Below the pieces are notes generated by a model that did not search any database, was not told where the DNA came from, and saw only the letters and a list, made by a program, of their open reading frames with translations. Below are positions 34,168-42,226 of a DNA stretch of 64,000 bases, piece after piece (within the stretch, counting starts at the first letter, position 1; each line of letters opens with the position of its first letter). Location of the stretch: contig JAXMJH010000002.1 in the NCBI GenBank assembly GCA_034376725.1, positions 17,412-81,411 on the forward strand, read 5' to 3'. Source of the stretch: UBA11164 sp034376725. GTDB lineage: Bacteria; Pseudomonadota; Gammaproteobacteria; Xanthomonadales; Xanthomonadaceae. The position numbers and the translations under genes were made by a program.

Positions 34168-34339
34168 GTCGATGATCTGTGGTTGAATCTGTCGCAGGCG
34201 CTCGACGCTACCCGCCACCTGATCGCCGACGCGGCGTGAGCCGGCAGCCGTTGGGCCAGTTGGCGGCGGGCCGGCAGCAGAGGCTCGAATCGGTGGCCGA
34301 AGCCCCAACCGAAGCGGGCCGTGGCTTACGATAGGCGAC

Positions 34340-34969
34340 ATGAGCACGCTATCGATGTCTGCACAGCATCCAGGCCGAATGCATCGGCCATCGCAAGTCG
34401 GACTTTCCGACGATGGGCCGGAAGGTCCGCTTCCCGGTGCCGCCGATTCCGGGTGCAGACGCCACCGCCATTGGCCGTTGAAGGTCTTGGCGTGCGTTCT
34501 GGCCCTGTCGATGTCGTGCGCTGCCCTGGCCGGCAAACCCGCGCCCGACGCGCTGGCCGAGGCCGGCCAGCGGGAGATCGTCGCGCTGCATGACTTCTTC
34601 CAGGCCTGGTATCGCGGCACGGCTGACGATCGGGATTTCCGGCAATTCGAGGCAGCGCTGGCCGATGATTTCGTCATCGTCGTGCCCGACGCCCGCATTC
34701 TCCAGCGCGAAGCGATCATCGATGCGGTGCGCGGGCAGCGCGCGTCGGATCCCGGCATCGTCGTCGAGATCCGCAACGTGCGCGCCCACCGCAGCGACAG
34801 CGACAGTGCCGTGTTCACCTACGAAGAGTGGCAGATGCGCACCGGCGAACCGCCGCGCGGACTGTTGAGCACCGTGGTGTTCGCGCTCGACCCGAATGCC
34901 CGCGGTGGCCTGCGCTGGCTGCACGTGCACGAAACCTGGTTGCCGGCTGACGCAAATGCTGCGCGCTGA
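34340..34969 (+). CDS. Exported NTF2/SnoaL-like (DUF4440-type) protein of unknown function
   Basis: 209 aa. A long N-terminal leader precedes a hydrophobic signal core (VLACVLALSMSCAALA) ending near residue 65, so the true start may be further downstream. The mature part shows the cystatin/NTF2-like pattern: a helix LHDFFQAWYRG, FRQFEAALADDFVIVVPDA, then strands carrying VVEIRNVRAHRSD and VFTYEEWQM and ending WLHVHETWLP. Proteins of this fold are small enzymes or ligand binders; no function can be assigned. Confidence 0.6.
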   Translation: MSTLSMSAQHPGRMHRPSQVGLSDDGPEGPLPGAADSGCRRHRHWPLKVLACVLALSMSCAALAGKPAPDALAEAGQREIVALHDFFQAWYRGTADDRDFRQFEAALADDFVIVVPDARILQREAIIDAVRGQRASDPGIVVEIRNVRAHRSDSDSAVFTYEEWQMRTGEPPRGLLSTVVFALDPNARGGLRWLHVHETWLPADANAAR

Positions 34970-35135
34970 CGATACCTCTACCACGATGATGCGATGGGAG
35001 CGTTTCCGGCGGATTCGGGAGATCAGTGCGCGATGCATGCCGTGCAGGGCCGCGCCGGGCGCGTGATGTCGTTCGCCTGGCGACACTAGCCGCGCCAAGG
35101 TTGAAGCAAGAGGGTTGACTTCGGAGAGTTGGCAG

Positions 35136-35519
35136 ATGAGTACACCGCTTCGCGTTGTGTTGTCGGCTGCGGCGTTCGTGATGGTGTATCTGCTTTGCTT
35201 TCTGGCCTGGCTGATGGTTTCGCCGGGCGGGCTGAGCTGGTTGGCCGGGTTTCTTGGTCTGCTTGGCGGTGCGACCGCCACCGCGCTGGCTTGGCGGCAT
35301 GCCGGGAGCGCGCCGGATTCGGCGTGGAAGATGGCGCTATATGGCGCAGCGCTGGTCGGTGCGATCGGCTTTGTCGGGGGATTTTTCGGGCCCATGATCT
35401 TCGCGCCCGACGCCAATCAGGGGCCGCTGCTTGGGCTGCTGATCACCGGTCCGGGAGGCGCGGTTCTCGGCGCGGTGGGTGGCCTGCTGTACGGGCTGGG
35501 TCGCGGACGGCGAGGCTGA
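35136..35519 (+). CDS. Small Gly-rich integral membrane protein of unknown function
   Basis: 127 aa from ATG (MSTPLRVVLSAAAF) behind CGGAGAG. About four hydrophobic segments can be seen, near 6-30, 33-50, 66-85 and 95-120; the last is a glycine-zipper-like stretch with repeated GG pairs. No conserved residues of a known family are recognised. It stands between the NTF2-like gene and mutS, which is convergent to it. Confidence 0.6.
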   Translation: MSTPLRVVLSAAAFVMVYLLCFLAWLMVSPGGLSWLAGFLGLLGGATATALAWRHAGSAPDSAWKMALYGAALVGAIGFVGGFFGPMIFAPDANQGPLLGLLITGPGGAVLGAVGGLLYGLGRGRRG

Positions 35520-35627
35520 GCAACGCCTGTCCGGACGGTGTGCCTTGGCAGGCGGCAACGGCATGGCGGCGGCAGACGACCGCCGTTCGGTCGATTGCCG
35601 GACGGCCGCCGGGGCGGACGGGGTCGG

Positions 35628-38267
35628 CTACAGCATGGCCCGCAAGCGGTACAGCGCTTCCAGCGCCTGTTTCGGCGTCAGCTCGTCCGGGTCGATGGCG
35701 GCCAGCGCTTCCAGGGCGGGCGACGGTCCGGCGAACAGCGGCATCTGCATCGGCTTGTCGAGCGCATCGGGCGCGAGGCTGCCGGCGTGCGAGCGGCTGC
35801 GCGCTTCGAGTTCGGCCAGGAAGCCACGGGCATTGGCCAGGGTGGGGCGGGGCAGGCCGGCCAGCGCGGCGACCTGCAGGCCGTAGCTGCGGTCGGCCGG
35901 TCCGGGTTTGACCGCGTGCATGAACACCAGCGCGTCGCCATGTTCGACGGCATCGAGGTGCACGTTGGCGATGCCGCTTTCGCCGCCGTCCTGATTGCCG
36001 CTGGCCAGCGCGGTGAGTTCGAAATAGTGGGTGGCGAACAGGGTCATGGCGCGGTTGACCTCGGCCAGATGCAGGGCGCAGGCCTGGGCCAGGGCCAGGC
36101 CGTCGTAGGTCGATGTGCCGCGGCCGATCTCGTCCATCAGCACCAGCGAATGCGGCGTTGCGTGGTGCAGGATATAGGCGGTTTCGCTCATTTCCACCAT
36201 GAAGGTGGATTGGCCGCGCGCCAGGTCGTCGCCAGCGCCGATTCGGGTGAGGATGCGGTCTATTGGGCCGATTTCGGCGCGCGCGGCCGGCACGAAACTG
36301 CCGATGTGGGCGAGCAGCACGATCAACGCGTTCTGCCGCATGTAGGTGCTCTTGCCGCCCATGTTCGGGCCGGTGACGATCAGCATCCGGCGCGCCGGGC
36401 CAAGCACAAGGTCGTTGGGTTCGAACGGCTCGTCGCGGGCCGCTTCCACCACCGGGTGACGACCGCGCTCGATCAAGATGCCGGGCTCCGCCGATAGCGC
36501 AGGGCGCGACCAGTCGAGCGCTTCGGCGCGCTCGGCGAACGCCGCCAGCACATCGATCGCAGCCAACGCCGCAGCGCATTGCCTGAGCGGCTCCAGGCGT
36601 TGGCCGAGGGTGTCGAGCAATTCCTCGTAAAGCACTTTCTCCCGGCTGAGCGCACGCTCGCGCGCGGAGAGCACCTTGTCCTCGAAGTTCTTCAGCTCTT
36701 CGGTGATGTAGCGCTCGGCATTGGTGAGGGTTTGCCGGCGGGTGTAGTGGGTCGGCGCGCGTTGCGACTGGCCCTTGCTGATTTCGATGTAGTAACCGTG
36801 CACGCGGTTGTAGCCAAGCTTGAGCGTGGCGATGCCGGTGGCTTCGCGCTCGCGGGCTTCCATCTCGGTGAGGAAGCCGTCGGCCTGGGTGGAAAGCATG
36901 CGCAGTTCGTCGAGCTCGGCATCGAAGCCGTCGGCGATCACGCCACCGTCGGACAGTTTCAAGGCCGGCTGTGGCGCGATGGCACGGGCCAGCAGATCGG
37001 CGTTGCCGGCATGCTCGCCGAGCGAGTCGTGCAGTGAATCCAGCAGGGGGCTGCTGTTCAGCGCCGCGCGGCCGGCCGACTCCGACCCGAGCGGCGAAGT
37101 CCCCCGGTCGGACGGTCGCAGGAGACCGCGAATCGCGGGCAACTGCGCCAGGCCATCGCGCAGGGTGGACAGGTCGCGGGGCCGGGCCGAGCGCAGGGCG
37201 ACGCGGGACAGGATGCGCTCGAGATCGCCGAGTGCGCGAAATCGCTCGCGCAAGGTATCCAAAACGTCCGATTCGATCAGGCTGGCTACCGCCTGGTGAC
37301 GCCTGGCCAGGGTGTCGCGGTCGCGCAACGGCCGGTGCAGCCAGCGCCGCAGCAGGCGTCCTCCCATCGGAGAAATGGTCGAATCCAGTACGCCGAGCAG
37401 CGTGTGCCTGCGCTCGCCGTCGATCCGGGTATCGAGCTCCAGATGCCGCCGGCTGGCGGCATTGATGGCAATGGCCTCATCGGGCGTTTCCAGCAGGATC
37501 GACGTGAGGTGGGGCAGCTGTTGCTTCTGGGTTTCTTCCAGATAGCCCAGCAGGGCGCCGGCCGCAGCTATCGCCAAGGCGCGGCTCTCGATGCCGAATG
37601 CGTCGAGGTCGCGGGTGCCGAAATGGCGCAGCAGACGGCGTCGTCCGGCATCCTGGTCGAAATGCCATGGCGCACGGCGCCGGCTGCCACCGAGCGTGTT
37701 GAGCCAGGCCGGCCAAGCGTCTTCGTCGGGTATCAGGATTTCGGCCGGCTCCAGCCGTGCCAGTTCGGCGGCCAGGGCATCCTCGTCGTTCAGCTCCGAG
37801 ACCAGAAACCGGCCGCCGGCCAGATCGACCCAGGCCAGGCCGAAGCCCTCCCGTCCGCGCGCGACTGCCGCCAGCAGCGCCTCGCGGCGGTCGTTGAGCA
37901 GCGCCTCGTCGGTCACCGTGCCCGGCGTGACGATGCGCACCACCTTGCGCTCCACCAGGCCCTTGCTGGCCGCCGGGTCGCCAATCTGCTCGCAGATCGC
38001 GACCGATTCGCCGAGCGCCACCAGGCGCGCCAGATAGCTTTCGCAGGCATGCACCGGCACGCCGGCCATGGGAATCGGCTGGCCGGCCGAGGCACCGCGC
38101 TGGGTAAGGGTTATGTCGAGCAGGCGTGCGGCCTTTCGGGCATCGTCGTAGAACAGCTCGTAGAAATCGCCCATCCGGAACAGCAGCAGCAAATCCGGGT
38201 GCTCCGCCTTGGCGGCGAAGAACTGCTTCATCAGCGGGGTGTGTTCGGGATCGGCGGCAGTCGACAT
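35628..38267 (-). CDS. mutS: DNA mismatch repair protein MutS
   Basis: 879 aa, full length. The N-terminal mismatch-binding domain has FRMGDFYELFYDDA (the Phe-x-Glu wedge). The ATPase domain has Walker A GPNMGGKSTYMRQ near residue 633, then the STFMVEMSET signature, Walker B LVLMDEIGRGTSTYDG and the ATHYFELT switch. It recognises base mismatches and loops and recruits MutL. Divergent from the nucleotide-sugar dehydrogenase gene. Confidence 0.98.
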   Translation of the reverse strand: MSTAADPEHTPLMKQFFAAKAEHPDLLLLFRMGDFYELFYDDARKAARLLDITLTQRGASAGQPIPMAGVPVHACESYLARLVALGESVAICEQIGDPAASKGLVERKVVRIVTPGTVTDEALLNDRREALLAAVARGREGFGLAWVDLAGGRFLVSELNDEDALAAELARLEPAEILIPDEDAWPAWLNTLGGSRRRAPWHFDQDAGRRRLLRHFGTRDLDAFGIESRALAIAAAGALLGYLEETQKQQLPHLTSILLETPDEAIAINAASRRHLELDTRIDGERRHTLLGVLDSTISPMGGRLLRRWLHRPLRDRDTLARRHQAVASLIESDVLDTLRERFRALGDLERILSRVALRSARPRDLSTLRDGLAQLPAIRGLLRPSDRGTSPLGSESAGRAALNSSPLLDSLHDSLGEHAGNADLLARAIAPQPALKLSDGGVIADGFDAELDELRMLSTQADGFLTEMEAREREATGIATLKLGYNRVHGYYIEISKGQSQRAPTHYTRRQTLTNAERYITEELKNFEDKVLSARERALSREKVLYEELLDTLGQRLEPLRQCAAALAAIDVLAAFAERAEALDWSRPALSAEPGILIERGRHPVVEAARDEPFEPNDLVLGPARRMLIVTGPNMGGKSTYMRQNALIVLLAHIGSFVPAARAEIGPIDRILTRIGAGDDLARGQSTFMVEMSETAYILHHATPHSLVLMDEIGRGTSTYDGLALAQACALHLAEVNRAMTLFATHYFELTALASGNQDGGESGIANVHLDAVEHGDALVFMHAVKPGPADRSYGLQVAALAGLPRPTLANARGFLAELEARSRSHAGSLAPDALDKPMQMPLFAGPSPALEALAAIDPDELTPKQALEALYRLRAML

Positions 38268-38404
38268 AGGACTGCGATTCTACCGGCCCCGGCGGGCGGA
38301 CCCGGAAACTGGCCGCCAGATTGTGCAAAGCGGCGCGCGGTGCTCTAAAGTTGAGCGCGCGCCGGGTGCGCGTGCTCCCTCCCTCCCCCAGTTTCGAGGT
38401 TTGC

Positions 38405-39682
38405 ATGACAACGACCGAGTCTCCCCGCATCGCCATCATCGGCCTGGGCTACGTGGGCCTTCCGCTTGCGCTGGAGTTCGGTCGGCAGTTCGAAACGTTG
38501 GGCTTCGACATCAATCGGACGCGCGTGGCCGAGCTGCGCGCCGGCCACGACCGGACGGGTGAGGCGCAGGCCGACGAACTGGCCAATGCCCCTCAATTGA
38601 GCTTCAGCTCCGACCCAGCCGATCTGCTCGGCTGCTCGATCTACATCGTCACCGTGCCGACGCCGATTGACGCCGACAAGCGGCCCGACTTCAGCCCGCT
38701 GATTTCCGCCAGCCGTACCGTGGGCGGCGTGCTGCGCAAGGGCGATCTGGTGATCTACGAGTCCACGGTCTATCCCGGCGCTACCGAGGAAGTGTGCGTG
38801 CCGGAGCTGGAGCGGGTGTCCGGGCTGCGTTTCAATGCCGACTTTGCGGTCGGCTACAGCCCGGAGCGGATCAACCCCGGCGACCGCCAGCATCGCCTGA
38901 CCACGATTCCAAAAGTGACTTCAGGCTCGACGCCCGAGGCGGCCGAACTGGTCGACACGCTTTACCGTCGGATCATCACCGCCGGTACTCACCGGGCACC
39001 CAGCATCAAGGTGGCCGAAGCCGCCAAGGTGATCGAAAACACCCAGCGCGACGCCAATATCGCGCTGATAAACGAGTTTGCGCTGATTTTTCACCGGCTC
39101 GGCATCGACACCCAGGAAGTGCTGGAAGCGGCCGGCACCAAATGGAATTTTCTGCCTTTCCGACCTGGGCTGGTCGGCGGTCACTGCATCGGAGTCGACC
39201 CGTACTATCTGATCCAGAAGGCCCAGTCGGCTGGCTACTACCCGGATATCCTGCTCGCCTGCCGACGGATCAACGACGCGATGGGCCAGCATGTCGCCGC
39301 AGAAGTGATCAAGCTGATGATTCATCGCGGACACACGATCAAGGGCAGTCGGGTGCTGGTGCTGGGCCTGACCTTCAAGGAAAACTGTCCGGACCTGCGC
39401 AATACCCGGGTGGTCGATCTGGTCCACGAGTTCGAGAGTTTCGGCGTCGAGGTCGATGTCCACGATCCCTGGGTCGATGCCGAGGAGGCTCGCCGCGAGT
39501 ACGGTCTGGAGGTGCTGCCCGAGCTGTCCAAGGGCGACTACGACGGCATCGTGGTGGCGGTCGCCCACCGGCAGTTCAGCGAACTCGGCGCGGCGGGAAT
39601 GCGCGCCCTGGCCAACGGCCGCGCAGTGATCTACGACATCAAGGGCTTGCTGCCCAGGGACGCCGTCGACGGCCGGCTTTGA
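38405..39682 (+). CDS. UDP-N-acetylhexosamine 6-dehydrogenase (TviB/WbpO-like)
   Basis: 425 aa. The start MTTTESPRIAIIGLGYVGLP begins at the NAD-binding Rossmann loop (G13-x-G15-Y-V-G18). Central helix residues ESTVYPGATEE and YSPERINPGD, the catalytic cysteine C261 in GGHCIGVDPYYL, and the C-terminal UDP-binding LTFKENCPDLRNTRV place it in the UDP-Glc/UDP-HexNAc dehydrogenase family, closest to TviB/WbpO, which make UDP-HexNAc uronic acids for capsule or O-antigen. No other polysaccharide genes are beside it, so the product's use is unclear. Confidence 0.88.
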   Translation: MTTTESPRIAIIGLGYVGLPLALEFGRQFETLGFDINRTRVAELRAGHDRTGEAQADELANAPQLSFSSDPADLLGCSIYIVTVPTPIDADKRPDFSPLISASRTVGGVLRKGDLVIYESTVYPGATEEVCVPELERVSGLRFNADFAVGYSPERINPGDRQHRLTTIPKVTSGSTPEAAELVDTLYRRIITAGTHRAPSIKVAEAAKVIENTQRDANIALINEFALIFHRLGIDTQEVLEAAGTKWNFLPFRPGLVGGHCIGVDPYYLIQKAQSAGYYPDILLACRRINDAMGQHVAAEVIKLMIHRGHTIKGSRVLVLGLTFKENCPDLRNTRVVDLVHEFESFGVEVDVHDPWVDAEEARREYGLEVLPELSKGDYDGIVVAVAHRQFSELGAAGMRALANGRAVIYDIKGLLPRDAVDGRL

Positions 39683-39711
39683 ACCCACCTGCCGACATCA
39701 GGAAACATCCC

Positions 39712-40233
39712 ATGACACCGCCCGAAGCCGCGACCGAGTTCGATGATGCCGCGTTGGACGCACTGGCCGCCCGGGTGGGCGATGCGCTGCGCGCCAATCA
39801 CCTGATGCTGGTGACCGCCGAGAGCTGCACTGGCGGCTGGATCGCCAAGGTGATCACCGATACGCCAGGCTGTTCGGCGTGGTTCGACTGCGGCATGGCG
39901 GCTTACAGCTACGAGGCCAAGCAGGGGCTGCTCGGCGTTCGCCCGGAGACCCTGATGGAATGCGGTGCGGTCAGCGAGGAAACCGCCATCGAGATGGTCT
40001 CGGGTGCGTTGATCCACTCCGGCGCCAGCGTCGCGGTGGCGGTGACCGGGATCGCCGGGCCGGGCGGCGGCACGCCGGACAAGCCGGTGGGCACCGTCTG
40101 GATCGCCTGGAAGCGGCGCGGTGGCTACCCGCGCGCCAAGGTTTTCGCGTTTCCTGGCGGTCGTGAGGAAGTCCGCAGACGCACGGTTGCCACTGCGCTC
40201 AGTGGACTGCTGGCGATCGCAGCCTCCGGTTGA
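39712..40233 (+). CDS. pncC: Nicotinamide-nucleotide amidohydrolase PncC (CinA C-terminal domain)
   Basis: 173 aa, the stand-alone CinA C-terminal domain. Motifs: MLVTAESCTGGWIAKVITD, FDCGMAAYSYEAKQ, LGVRPETLMECGAVSEE and VTGIAGPGGGTPDKPVGTVW. PncC deamidates NMN to NaMN in pyridine nucleotide recycling. As in many proteobacteria it lies immediately upstream of recA. A terminator follows at 40251, so recA is separately transcribed. Confidence 0.93.
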   Translation: MTPPEAATEFDDAALDALAARVGDALRANHLMLVTAESCTGGWIAKVITDTPGCSAWFDCGMAAYSYEAKQGLLGVRPETLMECGAVSEETAIEMVSGALIHSGASVAVAVTGIAGPGGGTPDKPVGTVWIAWKRRGGYPRAKVFAFPGGREEVRRRTVATALSGLLAIAASG

Positions 40234-40250
40234 GACGATGCCGGGGGCTT

Positions 40251-40270
40251 ACCCGCAGATGCGGGTTTTT
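40251..40270 (+). terminator. Terminator between pncC and recA
   Basis: ACCCGC-AGAT-GCGGGT followed by TTTT is a compact stem with a 4-nt loop and a T-run, 18 bp after the pncC stop. Confidence 0.75.
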
Positions 40271-40427
40271 CCTACCCGCACGCGGGCCTGTCGACGGCGG
40301 CTTCGCGCAGCCCTGTGGGATACTGTCGATCTCCGTGGCGGTTCGATTCTCCGACTCCGGCAGTCTCAGCCGTTGAGAACGCGGCCCCTCACACTTGTGC
40401 CCAATCCGAATTCCACGAGGTAGCAGA

Positions 40428-41462
40428 ATGGACGAAAACAGAAAACGCGCGCTGTCCGCAGCCCTGGGCCAGATCGAGAAACAATTCGGCAAGGGTGCCG
40501 TGATGCGCATGGGTGACCGCAGCGCCGAGCCGGCCGAGGTCTACGGCACCGGTTCGCTGATGCTGGACATCGCGCTGGGTATCGGTGGTCTGCCGCGTGG
40601 CCGGGTCATCGAAATCTACGGCCCGGAGTCCTCCGGCAAGACCACCCTGACCCTGCAGGTCATCGCCGAGTGCCAGAAAGTGGGTGGCACCGCCGCGTTC
40701 GTCGACGCCGAGCACGCGCTCGATCCGATCTACGCGCAGAAGCTGGGCGTCAAGGTCGAGGATCTGCTGGTCAGCCAGCCCGATACCGGCGAGCAGGCCC
40801 TGGAAATCACCGACATGCTGGTCCGTTCCGGCGGCGTGGATGTGGTGGTCATCGACTCGGTGGCCGCGCTGACGCCGCGCGCGGAGATCGAGGGCGAGAT
40901 GGGCGAGTTGCAGGTCGGCCTTCAGGCCCGGCTGATGAGTCAGGCGCTGCGCAAGCTTACCGGCAACATCAAGCGCAGCAATTGCATGGTCATCTTCATC
41001 AACCAGTTGCGCATGAAGATCGGCATGATGATGCCTGGCCAGAACCCGGAGACCACCACCGGCGGCAATGCGCTCAAGTTCTACGCGTCGGTGCGCCTGG
41101 ATATTCGCCGGATCGGCGCGATCAAGAAGGGCGACGAGATCATCGGCAACCAAACCAAGATCAAGGTGGCGAAAAACAAGATGGCGCCACCGTTCAAGGT
41201 CATCGTCACGGAAATCCTGTACGGCGAGGGCATCTCGCGTGAGGGCGAATTGATCGACATGGGCGTGGCCGCCAAGCTGGTGGAGAAATCCGGCGCCTGG
41301 TACAGCTACGGCGAAGAACGAATCGGCCAGGGCAAGGAAAATGCGCGCCAGTGGCTGAAGGACAACCCGGCCGCAGCCGCCGAGCTGGAAGCCAAGCTGC
41401 GCGAGAAGTTCGTACCTCAGCTGGAGATCGGGCCTGCCGAAACCGATGAGGTCGAGGCCTGA
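40428..41462 (+). CDS. recA: Recombinase A
   Basis: 344 aa. The start MDENRKRALSAALGQIEKQFG lies behind ACGAGG. Walker A GPESSGKTT at 65-73; loop 1, MGELQVGLQARLMSQALRK, and loop 2 around NPETTTGGNALKFYASVRLDIRR are conserved. Binds single-stranded DNA, exchanges strands and triggers LexA cleavage. The 150 bp upstream lack an E. coli type CTGT-N8-ACAG SOS box, and no other LexA palindrome is obvious. It overlaps recX by 17 bp. Confidence 0.98.
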   Translation: MDENRKRALSAALGQIEKQFGKGAVMRMGDRSAEPAEVYGTGSLMLDIALGIGGLPRGRVIEIYGPESSGKTTLTLQVIAECQKVGGTAAFVDAEHALDPIYAQKLGVKVEDLLVSQPDTGEQALEITDMLVRSGGVDVVVIDSVAALTPRAEIEGEMGELQVGLQARLMSQALRKLTGNIKRSNCMVIFINQLRMKIGMMMPGQNPETTTGGNALKFYASVRLDIRRIGAIKKGDEIIGNQTKIKVAKNKMAPPFKVIVTEILYGEGISREGELIDMGVAAKLVEKSGAWYSYGEERIGQGKENARQWLKDNPAAAAELEAKLREKFVPQLEIGPAETDEVEA

Positions 41463-41949
41463 GTTGTCCGATGACCGGCCCCGTCGCCGGCCTGCCAAGC
41501 CGGCGGCAGATGCCTACCAGCAGGCGCTCGGCCTGCTGGTGCGGCGCGAGCGCTCGCGCGCCGAGTTGAGCCGCAAGCTGCGTGAGCGCGGCGTCGATCC
41601 GGCCGAAGCGGATGCGACCATCGACCGGCTGTCCGGTCAGGGTTACCAGGACGACGACCGTTTCGCGGGCGCCTTGGCCCGGACCCGCGCAGCGGCCGGC
41701 TACGGGCCGCAGCGGATCCGCATGGAGCTCAATCAGCACGGAATTCGAGGTCAGGCGCAGGACGCTGCGCTGGACACCTGCGAAGTCGATTGGTCGGCTT
41801 CGGCGCTCGATCTGCTGACCCGGCGCTACAGCCCGGCCCAACTCGATGACCGCGCGGTACGGCACAAGGCGCTCGCCCTGCTGCTTCGTCGCGGATTCGA
41901 TCAGGAAACCGCGTACGCCGCGATCGATTCGCTTCGACGCGGGGGCTAG
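41446..41949 (+). CDS. recX: RecA regulatory protein RecX
   Basis: 167 aa from an ATG inside the recA end; TTG 41464 is an alternative start. The three-helix repeats of RecX are visible: ALGLLVRRERSRAELSRKLRERG, IDRLSGQGYQDDDRFA, GPQRIRMELNQHGI and RHKALALLLRRGFDQETAYAAID. RecX caps RecA filaments and inhibits their growth. Translational coupling to recA keeps it in proportion. Confidence 0.92.
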   Translation: MRSRPELSDDRPRRRPAKPAADAYQQALGLLVRRERSRAELSRKLRERGVDPAEADATIDRLSGQGYQDDDRFAGALARTRAAAGYGPQRIRMELNQHGIRGQAQDAALDTCEVDWSASALDLLTRRYSPAQLDDRAVRHKALALLLRRGFDQETAYAAIDSLRRGG

Positions 41950-42226
41950 CAATCTTTCCGGCCTTGGCGCTCGATTTTCCCCGGCGAACCGTCGCATCCG
42001 GCTGGTCCGGAAATCGTTGCCGCCGGGTAGTCGATAAGGCGTGTCGGTGTCCGGCGTCCGCCTGCGGTTACGGCGCGCGGGTTGCGTCCCTGTTACTCTT
42101 TGCCTCCCGATCGGCGCCGCTGGCCTGTCCTGTTCCTTGTCTGCACTTTGACGGGGGACGCGGCTGGCTGCCCGGAGCACCGTCTCGTTCCGACAGAATT
42201 CGTATCCTGCTAGTCAAACCGGCCCA

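Noticed and set aside
40234..40427. Possible SOS box upstream of recA (CTGTGGGATACTGT)
   Set aside because: It is a direct rather than inverted arrangement and does not match known LexA palindromes.
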